In this document: one piece after another, positions 1 to 9,560 of the stretch
How the letters are laid out: each line of letters opens with the position of its first letter
Position numbering within the stretch: the stretch's first letter is position 1
From: Psychrobacter arcticus 273-4
GTDB taxonomy: Bacteria > Pseudomonadota > Gammaproteobacteria > Pseudomonadales > Moraxellaceae
DNA length: 64,000 nucleotides
Direction: 5' to 3'
Assembly: GCF_000012305.1 (NCBI RefSeq)
Contig: NC_007204.1
Coordinates: forward strand, 1,612,001 to 1,676,000
Notes under the pieces: generated by a model
Told to the model about the DNA's origin: nothing
Database searches by the model: none
The model's input: the letters and a program-made list of their open reading frames with translations, nothing else
Position numbers and translations under genes: made by a program

Positions 1-688
1 TAATAATCGCCTTATTAAAGGTAATGGTTTCAAAAGTATTCTCATCAATCTCGATACGTATGGTGTTTTTATCGATGAAATTTGCCCAACCATGAATCAC
101 TTCGATTTGGTTGCGCTCATAAAAGCGGGTGTGAGTTTGAACCTGCTGAAGAATCACTTTTCGAGCTTTGGCAAGTACGATATTCAGCGGGACTTGATGA
201 TAGTCCATTGCTTTGGTAAACATCTGGTCACGGCGAAAGTTAATCAAGTTAAAGACCGACTGACGCAAAGCCTTACTTGGAATCGTACCAACGTGAGTAC
301 AGTTACCGCCTACTTGCTCGCGCGGGTCGATAACCACCACTTTCTTGCCCGATTTGGCAAGTTTCATGGCAGCCGCTTCACCAGCAGGACCTGCACCTAA
401 TACGACAGCATCGTACTCAAACTCGTGCTTATCACTTTTTAGACGTTGTGAGTCCTTTGTAAAGCCCGATTTTACATCAATACGAGTATCATCTAGTGGA
501 TTGACCAAGTCTGGATGGTGCATGATGTCGTCATTGACCTGTTCATGCGTTTGCTCGACTCTCTCTTTCTTATTTTTACCTTCAGTATGCTCAGGGTTTA
601 GCACACGACCACTTTCTTTATTAGACACCTCAGTTTCAGTGTCTTTACCAGTATCATTAGTCGCATCGCCTATCGTTTTGCTTCCCAT
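1..688 (-). CDS. sthA: Soluble pyridine nucleotide transhydrogenase, partial (3' end beyond window)
   Basis: Flavoprotein that transfers hydride between NADPH and NAD+ in the cytoplasm. Only the N-terminal 229 codons lie in the window. Reading the minus strand from ATG at 688 (preceded by AGAGGA) gives a dinucleotide-binding motif (VVLGAGPAGEAA), then GGNCTHVGTIPSKALR. This is the SthA version of the disulphide-reductase motif, with a single Cys (E. coli SthA, recalled from memory, has CTHWGTIPSKALR), which separates it from lipoamide dehydrogenase. Odd: about 90 charged, low-complexity residues precede the FAD domain, which E. coli SthA lacks. Divergence from other flavoprotein reductases is clear; confidence is limited only by the truncation. 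Confidence 0.88.
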   Translation of the reverse strand, partial: MGSKTIGDATNDTGKDTETEVSNKESGRVLNPEHTEGKNKKERVEQTHEQVNDDIMHHPDLVNPLDDTRIDVKSGFTKDSQRLKSDKHEFEYDAVVLGAGPAGEAAAMKLAKSGKKVVVIDPREQVGGNCTHVGTIPSKALRQSVFNLINFRRDQMFTKAMDYHQVPLNIVLAKARKVILQQVQTHTRFYERNQIEVIHGWANFIDKNTIRIEIDENTFETITFNKAII

Positions 689-884
689 CGTATCCTCTTT
701 ATTAATTTATGAATCTGTTTTTTGGCTCACGGATGCTTTTATCTTTATAAGTGTTTAGATAAAAATATTCATAGCACTAAAGTTTGTTCACCATACGTGG
801 TGATACGTTATTTTGCAATATAGCCACGACTGCCACTGCTATTTTTTAAAATACTACTTTTCGAAAAATAGTGATTGATCTTAA

Positions 885-1781
885 TTAGCCAATACGACGC
901 TTTAGACCGGTCATCTGTAATATGCGCGTGGCAATCTCTTCAACGGACATCTCTGACACATCGAGACTTGGAATACCTTGCGAGGTATAAATTCCTTGTA
1001 TCGCGCGCTGCTCTTGCTGACATTGCTGGTAACTTGAATAACGACTACCTGCGCGGCGCTCTTGGCGGATTTTCACCAAGCGATCCGTATCGATAATCAG
1101 ACCAAAGAGCTTGTGTTTATGCTCACGCAATGCTTTTGGTAGCTGATTGTCGTTAAGGTCTTCTTCGGTTAAGGGATAATTGGCCGCTCGGATACCAAAT
1201 TGTAATGCCAAATATAATGACGTTGGGGTTTTACCAGAGCGTGAAACGCCAATCAAAATAATATCTGCCGCATGATAATGACGGGTACGCGCGCCGTCAT
1301 CGTTATCTAAGGCAAAATGCACCGCATCGATACGCTCTTTGTAAGTCTCAGAGTCAACGTTATCATGCGCATGACCTGAATGCCCATCTGGCTCCACGCC
1401 GGTCTCTTCTGCTACGCGACCGATTAGACCTTCATACATATCCAAATTGCAGCTGTGCGCCGAATTGATTTTCTCACGAATCTCAGGACTGACAATGGTA
1501 TCAAACACCAGTGGCAGCAAGCCATCTCGCTGATAGGCAGTATTGATTTGCACAACCGCATCTTCAGCACGTTCTAAATTATCCACATAAGGCAACACTC
1601 GAGTCTCAAAGGGCACTGAAGCAAATTGGCTTAAAATAGCACGGCCAAGCGTTTCTGCTGTAATCGCCGTGCCATCAGAGATAAAAAACGCCGTTCTTAT
1701 GTTTTGAGCGTTATCAACTTCTAGTGCTTTCATATTTTGAATCGTAGAATTGGGTTGTGGTGACGAATGGTTTACGTACAT
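885..1781 (-). CDS. ppsR: PEP synthase regulatory protein (bifunctional kinase/pyrophosphorylase)
   Basis: Phosphorylates a Thr of PEP synthetase to switch it off and uses Pi to remove that phosphate and switch it on (family DUF299/PpsR). The 298-residue protein has the family's opening FFISDGTAITAETLGRA, the P-loop GVSRSGKTPTSLYLA and the C-terminal GIPSLDVS segment. The start at 1781 is preceded by AAAGG. A His/Asp-rich insert (GHSGHAHDN) sits mid-protein. It lies divergent to ppsA, its substrate, across a shared 370-bp promoter region, which strongly supports the assignment. Confidence 0.95.
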   Translation of the reverse strand: MYVNHSSPQPNSTIQNMKALEVDNAQNIRTAFFISDGTAITAETLGRAILSQFASVPFETRVLPYVDNLERAEDAVVQINTAYQRDGLLPLVFDTIVSPEIREKINSAHSCNLDMYEGLIGRVAEETGVEPDGHSGHAHDNVDSETYKERIDAVHFALDNDDGARTRHYHAADIILIGVSRSGKTPTSLYLALQFGIRAANYPLTEEDLNDNQLPKALREHKHKLFGLIIDTDRLVKIRQERRAGSRYSSYQQCQQEQRAIQGIYTSQGIPSLDVSEMSVEEIATRILQMTGLKRRIG

Positions 1782-2149
1782 AACGTTGATACCTTTGTTT
1801 AAATCCTTTGTTGAGAACTCAATAGCAGCCTTTAATTTTTAGCATCTAGCGCCTCATAGTTTGGTCGTATGCATCTCAAATTTATGCCTTATATTATACG
1901 CAATATTATACGCATAATAGGCGCGCAATAGTAACCAATGTTACAGACTTAGACTTACATCGCAGCTCATAGCAAAATCAACATTAATTGCGCCAAAATT
2001 TATGACCTATCCTAATAAATAGGTAGCAAATCTCACAATTTGTACCTTTTTCATCATTTTTTTGCTTCAACCTCTCGAATTTCTCAAAATATAGAGGTAT
2101 AATCGACCATTATAATCTTTACTAAATAACCTTATTTTCTGGAGTTATC
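1782..2149. promoter_or_regulatory. Divergent ppsR/ppsA intergenic region
   Basis: A 368-bp gene-free, AT-rich stretch between the divergent ppsR and ppsA starts. A perfect -10 hexamer (TATAAT) lies at 2111-2116, 34 bases before the ppsA ATG, and GGAG at 2141-2144 is its ribosome binding site. I see no convincing ORF and no obvious operator palindrome. Confidence 0.5.
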
Positions 2150-4534
2150 ATGGCAGCGCAATCTACAGCACTTGTAATTAACCTTGATCAGTTAGGAAAA
2201 GACGACATTGAAATGGTCGGTGGCAAAAACGCTTCACTTGGTGAAATGATCAGCCATCTATCTGATTTGGGCGTTAGTGTTCCAGGCGGCTTTGCCACAA
2301 CTTCAAATGCTTTTAACCAGTTTCTAACAGAAACTGGCTTACTTGACAAAATTAACAGCGAGCTTAAAACCTTAGATGTTAACGATGTCAACAAACTTGC
2401 TGAAACTGGCAAAAAAATCCGTACTTGGATTATTGAGCAAGAACTGCCAAAAGATCTTGAGCAAGCAGTGCGTGAATCATTTGAAGAGATGAGCGATGGT
2501 AAAGAGATTGCGGTTGCTGTACGTTCTTCTGCGACTGCTGAAGATTTGCCAGATGCCTCATTTGCTGGTCAGCAAGAAACTTTCTTGAATATTCGTGGTA
2601 TTGATAACGTCCTTATTGCGATTAAAGAAGTATTTGCTTCTCTTTATAATGACCGCGCGATCTCTTATCGTGTACACAAAGGCTTTGAGCACGAAGGCGT
2701 TGCTTTATCTGCTGCCGTACAGCGTATGGTACGTTCAGAAACTGGCGCGGCTGGTGTTATGTTCACGCTAGATACAGAAAGTGGCTTTGATCAAGTGGTC
2801 TTCATCACCTCAAGCTATGGCTTGGGTGAGATGGTCGTGCAAGGCGCGGTAAACCCTGATGAATTCTATGTGTCAAAGCAATTACTTGCTAACGGCAAAC
2901 CTGCGATTATTCGTCGCAACCTAGGTAGCAAGCATAAGAAAATGATTTATGGTGATGAAGGTAGTACCACTAAATCTGTAAAAGTCATTGACGTCGAAAA
3001 ACAAGATCGTATGCAGTTCTCTTTATCGACTGAAGAGCTGACTTCACTTGCCAAGCAAGCGATGACCATTGAAAAACATTATGGTCAAGCGATGGATATT
3101 GAGTGGGCAAAAGACGGCGATACCAATGAAATCTTTATCGTTCAAGCCCGTCCTGAAACGGTTAAGAGTCGTCAAGACAGTAATGTCATGGAACGTTATA
3201 TCATCGACACGACTAACGCTAAAGTGTTGTGCGAAGGTCGCTCAATTGGTCAACGTATCGGTTCAGGTAAAGTCCGTATCGTTAGCAACCTAAATGAGAT
3301 GGACAAAGTACAAGAAGGCGATGTATTGGTATCAGACATGACGGATCCAGATTGGGAACCAGTCATGAAGCGTGCTTCTGCTATCATTACTAACCGTGGC
3401 GGTCGTACTTGTCACGCGGCGATTATCGCTCGTGAGCTAGGTGTTCCAGCAATCGTTGGTTGTGGTAATGCTACTGAGCTATTGGTTGATGGTCAAGACG
3501 TGACTGCTTCTTGTGCTGAAGGTGATACTGGCTTCATTTATGAAAGTCAAATCGACTTTGAAATACAGACCAACTCTGTTGAGTCTATGCCAGAGCTTGC
3601 CTTTAAAGTGATGATGAACGTCGGTAATCCAGATCGCGCCTTCTCATTTACTCAAATGCCAAACGAAGGTATCGGTCTTGCCCGTCTTGAATTCATCATT
3701 AACCGTATGATTGGTGTGCATCCAAAAGCGCTACTGAACATGAACAGCTTGCCGCGTGAAATTGCGCAAGCCATCAATGAGCGTATCGCGGGTTATGCCT
3801 CACCAGTTGATTTTTATGTTGATAAATTGGTTGAAGGTATCTCAACCCTAGCCGTTGCCTTTATGGATCAGCCAGTAATCGTTCGTATGTCGGATTTCAA
3901 ATCTAACGAATATGCTAACTTGCTAGGTGGTAAGCTGTACGAGCCATCAGAAGAAAACCCAATGCTTGGTTTCCGCGGTGCTAGCCGTTATGTGTCTGAC
4001 AATTTCCGTGACTGCTTTGAGCTTGAGTGTAAAGCGCTAAAGCGTGTACGCGATGAGATGGGCTTGACCAACGTCGAGATCATGATTCCATTCGTACGTA
4101 CCGTGGGCGAAGCCAAACAAGTCATCGAGTTACTTGAGAAAAATGGTCTAAAACGTGGTGAAAACGGTCTACGCATTATCATGATGTGTGAGCTACCAAC
4201 CAACTGCTTACTTGCAGAAGAGTTCCTAGAGCACTTTGATGGTTTCTCAATCGGTTCAAACGATTTGACACAGTTGACCTTAGGTCTTGACCGTGACTCA
4301 GGTATCGTCTCACATCTATTTGATGAGCGTGATCCTGCGGTTAAAAAGCTGTTGTCTATGGCGATTGATGCTTGTCGCAAGCAAAACAAGTATGTCGGTA
4401 TCTGTGGTCAAGGTCCTTCAGACCATCCAGATCTTGCTTACTGGCTTATGGAACAAGGCATCAGCTCAGTGTCATTAAACCCTGACTCAGTACTAGATAC
4501 TTGGTTCTTCTTAGCGGGTGAAGAAGCGAAGTAA
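2150..4534 (+). CDS. ppsA: Phosphoenolpyruvate synthase
   Basis: Converts pyruvate, ATP and water to PEP, AMP and phosphate for gluconeogenesis. The 794-residue length is normal. The N-terminal ATP-grasp domain opens with [11 protein letters not shown] and contains [20 protein letters not shown]. The swivelling phosphohistidine domain has [15 protein letters not shown] with the catalytic His near residue 422. The C-terminal PEP/pyruvate barrel has [18 protein letters not shown] and the catalytic Cys in [11 protein letters not shown]. It is divergent from ppsR and followed by a strong hairpin, so it is probably monocistronic. Confidence 0.97.
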   Translation: MAAQSTALVINLDQLGKDDIEMVGGKNASLGEMISHLSDLGVSVPGGFATTSNAFNQFLTETGLLDKINSELKTLDVNDVNKLAETGKKIRTWIIEQELPKDLEQAVRESFEEMSDGKEIAVAVRSSATAEDLPDASFAGQQETFLNIRGIDNVLIAIKEVFASLYNDRAISYRVHKGFEHEGVALSAAVQRMVRSETGAAGVMFTLDTESGFDQVVFITSSYGLGEMVVQGAVNPDEFYVSKQLLANGKPAIIRRNLGSKHKKMIYGDEGSTTKSVKVIDVEKQDRMQFSLSTEELTSLAKQAMTIEKHYGQAMDIEWAKDGDTNEIFIVQARPETVKSRQDSNVMERYIIDTTNAKVLCEGRSIGQRIGSGKVRIVSNLNEMDKVQEGDVLVSDMTDPDWEPVMKRASAIITNRGGRTCHAAIIARELGVPAIVGCGNATELLVDGQDVTASCAEGDTGFIYESQIDFEIQTNSVESMPELAFKVMMNVGNPDRAFSFTQMPNEGIGLARLEFIINRMIGVHPKALLNMNSLPREIAQAINERIAGYASPVDFYVDKLVEGISTLAVAFMDQPVIVRMSDFKSNEYANLLGGKLYEPSEENPMLGFRGASRYVSDNFRDCFELECKALKRVRDEMGLTNVEIMIPFVRTVGEAKQVIELLEKNGLKRGENGLRIIMMCELPTNCLLAEEFLEHFDGFSIGSNDLTQLTLGLDRDSGIVSHLFDERDPAVKKLLSMAIDACRKQNKYVGICGQGPSDHPDLAYWLMEQGISSVSLNPDSVLDTWFFLAGEEAK

Positions 4535-4587
4535 GCCGTAACGTTAAGTCACAGCGTTAATTCACACCGTCATGTAAGATATAACCA

Positions 4588-4622
4588 TTAGGGTCTATTT
4601 GATTTTTTCAAATAGACCCTAA
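4588..4622 (+). terminator. Hairpin downstream of ppsA
   Basis: A perfect 15-bp inverted repeat (4588-4602 and 4608-4622) around a TTTTT loop, 53 bases after the ppsA stop. No long U tract follows, but position and stability suggest a terminator or mRNA-stabilising hairpin. Confidence 0.7.
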
Positions 4623-4645
4623 TATAATGTATTACTGAAAGTGGC

Positions 4646-4684
4646 TTAAAAACAGTTTTTTAAAAACAGTTTTTTTAAAAACAG
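4646..4684. repeat. Short tandem repeat upstream of the GYF/RDD gene
   Basis: Three imperfect copies of TTAAAAACAGT separated by T runs, just upstream of the next gene. It could be replication slippage in an AT-rich spacer; no function is evident. Confidence 0.6.
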
Positions 4685-4705
4685 TGACTTGAAACATGAC
4701 TAACT

Positions 4706-5689
4706 ATGCAGGCAATTATGCAGATTTTCCTTGCTCGAAATAACGTACAAGCCGGTCCATATACCTTGGATCAGCTCAACATCATGCTCACCTCTGGTGA
4801 GGTGCTATTAGATGATTTGGTCTGGCATGAAGGTTTAGATCAGTGGCAGCGCGTGGGCAACTTGACTAACAATCAACCCTTTTATCGCCCAACTCATGTA
4901 GCAATGCCTGAAGTTAATGACTCTATCATTAACAACGTCACTGTGTTTCCAGAAGACGCTGAAACAGATGCTAATAAAGGTAACCAATCAGTATCGCTAG
5001 ATCGTCTATATGGCAAGCCTGAACGTTCAATAGACACTGCTAAAAATACCAAAGCAGACATGACGACCAATCGTCACTATAAGCCAAATAGCAATGTCTC
5101 ATTGAATAAGTCTGGTGCTGCTAATGCTACTTCAGCGAAAGATAAGGTAGTGGGTAATGTGGTACTGGCTCCGATCATGTCACGCCTATTAGCCACAGCT
5201 ATTGACTGGCTATTACTGATTATTGCATTTTTACCTTTATTTATGGCTATAAATAAGCTGGGTGGTTTTCCTACAGACTTAGCGAGTATAGATCAAATGC
5301 TCGCTTTCTCTGTAAACTTAGCCGAAAAAATACCGCAAAGCACACAGCTGATATCGAATGTTATGTTGTTTGGCTTTGTTATTATACAACTAGTATTTAT
5401 TATTTTACGGGGACAGTCGATAGGTAAAGTTATTACAGGTATTCGGATAGTCGATCAAACTACGCACCATTTACCTTCTTTTTTTAGACTAGTAGTCATG
5501 CGTACTATTTTATTAATACTTATCTATTTACCTTTTTTTACTACCTTTATAGCCGCTCTGTTGTTAGCAGTGAATTATTATTTGGCCTCTAAAAGCTCTA
5601 AAAATATCGGTTGGCATGATAAATTGGCCAAAACTTTGGTGGTCAAAGCTGATAGCAGTCAATTGGTAAAAGAGCCAAAAATAAAATAA
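4706..5689 (+). CDS. GYF_2 domain plus RDD family inner-membrane protein
   Basis: A 327-residue protein of unknown role. The first ~60 residues match the GYF_2/DUF4339 pattern (QAGPYTLDQL ... WHEGLDQWQRV), a presumed peptide-binding module. About 90 polar linker residues follow. The C-terminal half is an RDD domain with three hydrophobic segments: RLLATAIDWLLLIIAFLP with the family's R and D near residue 160, a second near residue 225, and a third near residue 275 preceded by GQSIGKVITGIRIVD. ATG at 4706 lacks a good ribosome binding site; in-frame ATG at 4718 is an alternative. Some RDD proteins have been linked to Na+/H+ antiport, but that is not shown here. Confidence 0.8.
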   Translation: MQAIMQIFLARNNVQAGPYTLDQLNIMLTSGEVLLDDLVWHEGLDQWQRVGNLTNNQPFYRPTHVAMPEVNDSIINNVTVFPEDAETDANKGNQSVSLDRLYGKPERSIDTAKNTKADMTTNRHYKPNSNVSLNKSGAANATSAKDKVVGNVVLAPIMSRLLATAIDWLLLIIAFLPLFMAINKLGGFPTDLASIDQMLAFSVNLAEKIPQSTQLISNVMLFGFVIIQLVFIILRGQSIGKVITGIRIVDQTTHHLPSFFRLVVMRTILLILIYLPFFTTFIAALLLAVNYYLASKSSKNIGWHDKLAKTLVVKADSSQLVKEPKIK

Positions 5690-5822
5690 CTTAATTTTTG
5701 GTTATTAATAATACCTCTTATGTTTGTCATCAAAAGCAGCGTATCAGCGTTGCTTTTTTATTGATAACACAACAATGTATTCCATTAATATTTTTTATTA
5801 ACAGCCGCGCATTGATTAACCT

Positions 5823-5851
5823 TTGTGTTCATCAGTGACTACTGTTATAAT
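5823..5851 (+). promoter_or_regulatory. Putative sigma-70 promoter of the rpsF operon
   Basis: TTGTGT at 5823-5828 and TATAAT at 5846-5851 with a 17-base spacer, upstream of the structured rpsF leader. Confidence 0.65.
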
Positions 5852-5928
5852 ACGGCGCTTTATAAACTAAGCTTATTCTCTGTTAATTATTTATAATAAT
5901 GGGTAGGATTTGAGCTTACCTTATAAAT

Positions 5929-5974
5929 CTCCTTGCTATTAACATAGGGTTAATAGCTACTAATCCGTAAGGAG
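5929..5974 (+). promoter_or_regulatory. rpsF leader RNA, S6:S18-type autoregulatory hairpin
   Basis: A nested hairpin: outer stem CTCCTT (5929-5934) pairs with AAGGAG (5969-5974), the Shine-Dalgarno of rpsF. Inner stem GCTATTAAC (5935-5943) pairs with GTTAATAGC (5949-5957). The 3' side of the junction holds a bulge with CCG at 5965-5967. A CCG-containing bulge between two stems in the rpsF leader is the described S6:S18 binding motif that represses the operon. Here the outer stem also sequesters the ribosome binding site. Confidence 0.82.
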
Positions 5975-5979
5975 TCATA

Positions 5980-6378
5980 ATGCGACATTACGAACTGGTG
6001 TTACTTGTACACCCAGACCAAAGCGACCAAGTGGTCGGCATGGTTGAACGCTATATCAAGTTGGTTCAAGACAACAACGGCACCATCCATCGTCTAGAAG
6101 ATTGGGGTCGTCGTCAACTGGCTTACCCAATTAACAAGATTCACAAAGCTCATTACGTTCTTTTCAACATCGAAACTGACGGCGAGACTTTAGCTGAACT
6201 TGAAGAATTATTCCGTTATAACGACGCGATCATTCGTAGTCTAGTTATGCGCCGTGACGACGCTGTCACTGAAGAGTCGCAGTTAGCTAAGAATGCCGAT
6301 GAAAAACGTGCACGCAAAGCAACTACTCGTCGTCCAGATCGTGATGATAGCGACGACAACGACCACAGTGAAGACTAA
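5980..6378 (+). CDS. rpsF: 30S ribosomal protein bS6
   Basis: Small-subunit protein that binds 16S rRNA as a heterodimer with bS18. The 132 residues open with [18 protein letters not shown] and contain [22 protein letters not shown], typical of bS6. The C-terminal ~35 residues form a charged Lys/Arg then Asp/Glu tail (SDDNDHSED). First gene of rpsF-rpsR-rplI, started by AAGGAG inside the regulatory hairpin. Confidence 0.97.
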   Translation: MRHYELVLLVHPDQSDQVVGMVERYIKLVQDNNGTIHRLEDWGRRQLAYPINKIHKAHYVLFNIETDGETLAELEELFRYNDAIIRSLVMRRDDAVTEESQLAKNADEKRARKATTRRPDRDDSDDNDHSED

Positions 6379-6394
6379 TTAAAGGAGAATACTC

Positions 6395-6625
6395 ATGGCA
6401 CGTTTCTATCGCCGTCGCAAATTCTGCCGTTTCACTGCTGAAGGCATCACTCACATCGATTATAAAGATGTTGAATTGCTAAAACAGTATATCAGTGATA
6501 ATGGTAAAATCGTACCAAGCCGCATTACCGGTACATCTACTAAATATCAGCGTCAACTAGCGACTGCTATCAAGCAAGCTCGTTATTTATCGCTACTCCC
6601 ATACACTGATAACCATCAGGGTTAA
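6395..6625 (+). CDS. rpsR: 30S ribosomal protein bS18
   Basis: Partner of bS6 on the 30S platform. The 76 residues include [28 protein letters not shown] and [10 protein letters not shown], all diagnostic. It lies 16 bases after rpsF with AAAGGAG as ribosome binding site, so it is in the same operon. Confidence 0.97.
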   Translation: MARFYRRRKFCRFTAEGITHIDYKDVELLKQYISDNGKIVPSRITGTSTKYQRQLATAIKQARYLSLLPYTDNHQG

Positions 6626-6645
6626 CCGTTAACTAGGAATGACTC

Positions 6646-7146
6646 ATGCAAATTATTTTGTTACAGCGTATCGTCAACCTTGGTAAACTCGGTGAAACTG
6701 TCGATGTGAAACCAGGTTACGGACGTAACTTTCTTATCCCTTTGGGTAAAGCACTACCTGCTACTAAAGCTAACATTGAAAAGTTCGAAGCACGTCGTGC
6801 TGAGCTTGAAGCTGAAGAAGCAAAAGAAGTAGCTGTTGCTCAAGAACGTGCTGACGCATTAGCTGACGTTAATGTTATCATGCGTGCTAAATCAGGTGAC
6901 GAAGGCAAGCTATTCGGCTCTATCGGTACTCGCGATATCGCTGAAGCATTGACTAACTCAGGTTTAGAAGTTGACCGTGCTGAAATCAAGCTACCTGAAG
7001 GCACTTTGCGTCAAATTGGTGAATACAATGTTGATATTCAACTACATCATGACGTTACTGCTACTATTCTAGTTACCATTCTTTCTGAAGATGGCGACAA
7101 CGAAGATTTAGACGAAAACGACGCTACAGACGAAAACGAAGAGTAA
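6646..7146 (+). CDS. rplI: 50S ribosomal protein bL9
   Basis: Large-subunit protein with an N-domain, a long central helix and a C-domain. [21 protein letters not shown] and [15 protein letters not shown] are diagnostic, and the Glu/Ala-rich helix spans roughly residues 40-75. The C-terminus has an acidic extension of about 18 residues ([19 protein letters not shown]) beyond the usual 148-residue end. Last gene of the rpsF operon, followed by a terminator. Confidence 0.97.
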   Translation: MQIILLQRIVNLGKLGETVDVKPGYGRNFLIPLGKALPATKANIEKFEARRAELEAEEAKEVAVAQERADALADVNVIMRAKSGDEGKLFGSIGTRDIAEALTNSGLEVDRAEIKLPEGTLRQIGEYNVDIQLHHDVTATILVTILSEDGDNEDLDENDATDENEE

Positions 7147-7180
7147 TCTTTAGTATACTGAGTTTTAGTCGCAATAAAAA

Positions 7181-7210
7181 ACTAGCAACCCTGGGTTGCT
7201 AGTTTTTTTT
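7181..7210 (+). terminator. Rho-independent terminator of the rpsF operon
   Basis: Stem ACTAGCAAC/GTTGCTAGT (7181-7189 and 7195-7203) with loop CCTGG, followed by a run of T. Confidence 0.9.
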
Positions 7211-7294
7211 GTGTTGGATTTGGACTTTGTATTTTAATCCTGCTATAGTCACTATGCTGACGATATCTATTTTATGAATGAAATCTAGGACACC

Positions 7295-7537
7295 ATGATA
7301 AATACTGACGATACTTTACGATGTACTCAAGGCAATGACTTTTATACTGAAGGCAAAATTTATAAGGTCGGTAGAATCGTTAATAATAAACACTTCCAAA
7401 TATTGACTGATAATAATACTGACCATTGGTATGCGACATTAGACGATAAAGGCATTTATGTGAGCTTTGATTCCGAGGTAGCAGACACTAAGAGAGCGTG
7501 TTTTGAGAAGATCAATGAGTTATCAAATGATTGTTAG
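7295..7537 (+). CDS. Small hypothetical protein, 80 residues
   Basis: No family assigned. ATG is preceded by CTAGGA at a good distance, and a T-tailed hairpin (7574-7603) follows. The protein has an SH3-like beta pattern (CTQGNDFYTEGKIYKVGRI ... HWYATLDDKGIYVSF) that resembles small phage and bacterial proteins of the 'gain-of-contact to nucleic acid' kind, but that is only a look-alike. Isolated between the rpsF operon and a decayed region, so it may be a small transferred gene. Confidence 0.6.
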   Translation: MINTDDTLRCTQGNDFYTEGKIYKVGRIVNNKHFQILTDNNTDHWYATLDDKGIYVSFDSEVADTKRACFEKINELSNDC

Positions 7538-7573
7538 TAGCATCTCAAGGCGTTTAAACTGTCGTCAAATATT

Positions 7574-7603
7574 AAAAACGGTCAATATAATGACCATTTT
7601 TTT
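7574..7603 (+). terminator. Terminator after the 80-residue gene
   Basis: AAAACGGTCA / TGACCATTTTTTT hairpin with loop ATATAA, 37 bases after the stop codon, followed by a T run. Confidence 0.7.
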
Positions 7604-7605
7604 GA

Positions 7606-7905
7606 TTAACTATCAATACGGTTACAAGACAGATATGCTACAGAGCGTGGCCATTTAATCGCCAGATTCGGCGCCTCTTGACCAGCAGCAATTATCTTAG
7701 CGGCATTGATCCATCCAGCATGACCAATGGCTAATATAGGCAAAGTTCTCGCACCATTGATCAATTTGTTGTTTCTCTATCTGCTGCCAAGACTTACCTT
7801 CCCATTCCCCAAAATTAATCTCAGCAAGCTCAGGTGCAACCTTGTATCGAAAGCCGCGCTGTGCCAATCTGCGCAATAAGGCAGTAGCGTCAGTAAGCTA
7901 ATGCA
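7606..7905 (-). pseudogene. Histidine phosphatase family remnant (CobC/phosphoglycerate mutase-like)
   Basis: The minus strand encodes, in one frame, LRRLAQRGFRYKV, then APELAEINFGEWEGKSW, the E-x-x-FGxWEG signature of cobalamin-type histidine phosphatases. After a frame shift near 7735 it continues IGHAGWINAAKII to a stop at 7606-7608, matching the family's second-histidine HxG region. The N-terminal RHG motif is missing and the part between the two fragments looks deleted. The stretch upstream on the same strand (7905-8080) continues open but unrecognised. This is a decayed gene, not a working enzyme. Confidence 0.7.
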
Positions 7906-8082
7906 TAATAAGCGTATCGGTTTAATCCTTAAAAAAACGGGTGCTGCTATTGTAATGGCAGAAACGGTCATCAAAATTTTAGGACCGCGCTTCCCTACTT
8001 TTACCATGTCTATCCTATTGATTTGCTTATCGTCTGTTGCCAATTTGCCTAGTGCACCATTTAGTACAAGCTCAATAACAGA

Positions 8083-8220
8083 TATAGTCGGTGAAAAGTA
8101 ATATCGATACAACACGTACTACTGTTGCAAATTTTTCTTGCTTGCTGTGCCTACGCAGACAGAGGCTGCAAAAAATTTACACCAGCAATACGGTAGCGAC
8201 TTTAAAGTATTTAAACTATA
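8083..8220 (+). repeat. 138-bp dispersed palindromic element, copy 1
   Basis: Begins TATAGTCGGTGAAAAG and ends TATTTAAACTATA. Ends are short inverted repeats (TATAGT...ACTATA), and internal segments near CTGGTGCAAATTTTT and AAAATTTACACCAG are inverted, so the transcript could fold. No coding capacity. Near-identical copies occur at 9595, 29784, 34446 and 36212, with a short form at 23839, so it looks like a MITE or small intergenic repeat. Confidence 0.9.
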
Positions 8221-8371
8221 TATACTCAAAGTTACACCAATTGGCGATGATTTGGGCACGACTTTATCCGCCTTGGGACTTGGTATTTATATAACGACTT
8301 AGTTGACTCATCAAGAAGATGTTTGAACACTGCGTTCAAACACACTGCGAGACACACTTAAAGAGTATTTC

Positions 8372-9508
8372 ATGAAAATTTTAATCGCCCCCGACTCGTT
8401 TAAAGAAAGCTTAGAGGCATTGGATGTCTGCCACGCTATCCAATCTGGATTCAGTCAAGTATTTCCTGACGCTGACTATAAGCTACTGCCTATGGCAGAT
8501 GGCGGTGAAGGCACATCTACAGTGTTGTCCTATGTATTGGGTGGATACTGGAAAGAAGTGGTAGTCAATGATCCCTTGATGCGACCCATTAGCGCAAAAT
8601 ATTTATTACTACCTGATGCGACCGCTGTCATCGAAATCTCCCAAGCTTGTGGCTTACACCTATTGACTATAGCAGAGCGCAATCCTGTCGTCGCGAGCAG
8701 CTATGGTGTCGGCGAGCTGATTACGGATGCTTTAAATGAAGGGGTTAAACGCATCATCATTGGTCTTGGTGGTAGTGCTACCAATGACGCGGGGCTTGGT
8801 ATGCTAACGGCACTTGGCATGACGTTTCATGATAGTGATGATAATACGTTAGCCCAAGGCGGCGGCGCGCTTACCAACTTACAGCGTTTAGATGCGACAA
8901 GCTTCCATGCCAGCTTATTAGAGACAGTATTTGAAGTGGCTTGTGATGTGACCAATCCTCTATGCGGCGAGTTGGGTGCTAGTGCGATATTTGGCCCTCA
9001 AAAAGGTGCTAGCTCACAGCAAGTCAATACTCTAGATCAAGCATTAAGTCATTTTGCTAGTGTATGCGAGCAGCATGGCTACCAAGATTATCAAGAGATA
9101 GCAGGCGCTGGTGCAGCAGGTGGACTTGGCTATGCGTTAATGAGCTTTTGCCAAGCTGAGTTAAAATCAGGTTTTGATACGATTGCAGAAGTTGCCAACT
9201 TATCACAGCACATCGCTGATGCAGATTTAGTCATTACTGGTGAAGGCAAGCTTGATGCTCAGTCTGCTATGGGAAAAGTGGCTGGTGGTGTTAGCCACCT
9301 TGCCAAACTGAGCCATATACCAGTGATTGCTATTTGCGGTAGTGTTGATAGCCTAGAACCGACTCAGACCAGTCAGTTCGATGTCATTATGCCCAGTATA
9401 CAAAAGCTAGATACCATCGATAACGTCTTTAAAAGCGCTTATCGCAATATTGAAACCACCGCTACCAATATTGCTGCGGCGATTAAACTAGGTCAAAGCA
9501 TAAAATAA
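8372..9508 (+). CDS. glxK: Glycerate kinase
   Basis: Phosphorylates glycerate, feeding glyoxylate/glycerate carbon into glycolysis (GarK/GlxK, glycerate kinase type 1). The 378-residue protein opens IAPDSFKESLEA and contains LPMADGGEGT, GLGGSATNDAGLGML, GAGAAGGLGYAL and VITGEGKLDAQSAMGK, all family hallmarks. AAAGAG precedes the ATG. It stands alone between decayed sequences, so no pathway partner is visible here. Whether the product is the 2- or 3-phosphate cannot be read from sequence alone. Confidence 0.93.
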   Translation: MKILIAPDSFKESLEALDVCHAIQSGFSQVFPDADYKLLPMADGGEGTSTVLSYVLGGYWKEVVVNDPLMRPISAKYLLLPDATAVIEISQACGLHLLTIAERNPVVASSYGVGELITDALNEGVKRIIIGLGGSATNDAGLGMLTALGMTFHDSDDNTLAQGGGALTNLQRLDATSFHASLLETVFEVACDVTNPLCGELGASAIFGPQKGASSQQVNTLDQALSHFASVCEQHGYQDYQEIAGAGAAGGLGYALMSFCQAELKSGFDTIAEVANLSQHIADADLVITGEGKLDAQSAMGKVAGGVSHLAKLSHIPVIAICGSVDSLEPTQTSQFDVIMPSIQKLDTIDNVFKSAYRNIETTATNIAAAIKLGQSIK

Positions 9509-9560
9509 AAAGAAGCGTTTGTCGTAAGGCATGATCAGTATCACTGACCTATTGCTTTAA

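Noticed and set aside
92-758. Two overlapping plus-strand open frames at the left edge
   Set aside because: They are antisense shadows of sthA, which is read on the minus strand with clear FAD and CTHVGTIPSKALR motifs.
7777-8115. 112-codon minus-strand open frame
   Set aside because: Its first codons are the dispersed element read on the other strand and its end runs out of frame with the histidine-phosphatase remnant; a chance frame across decayed DNA.
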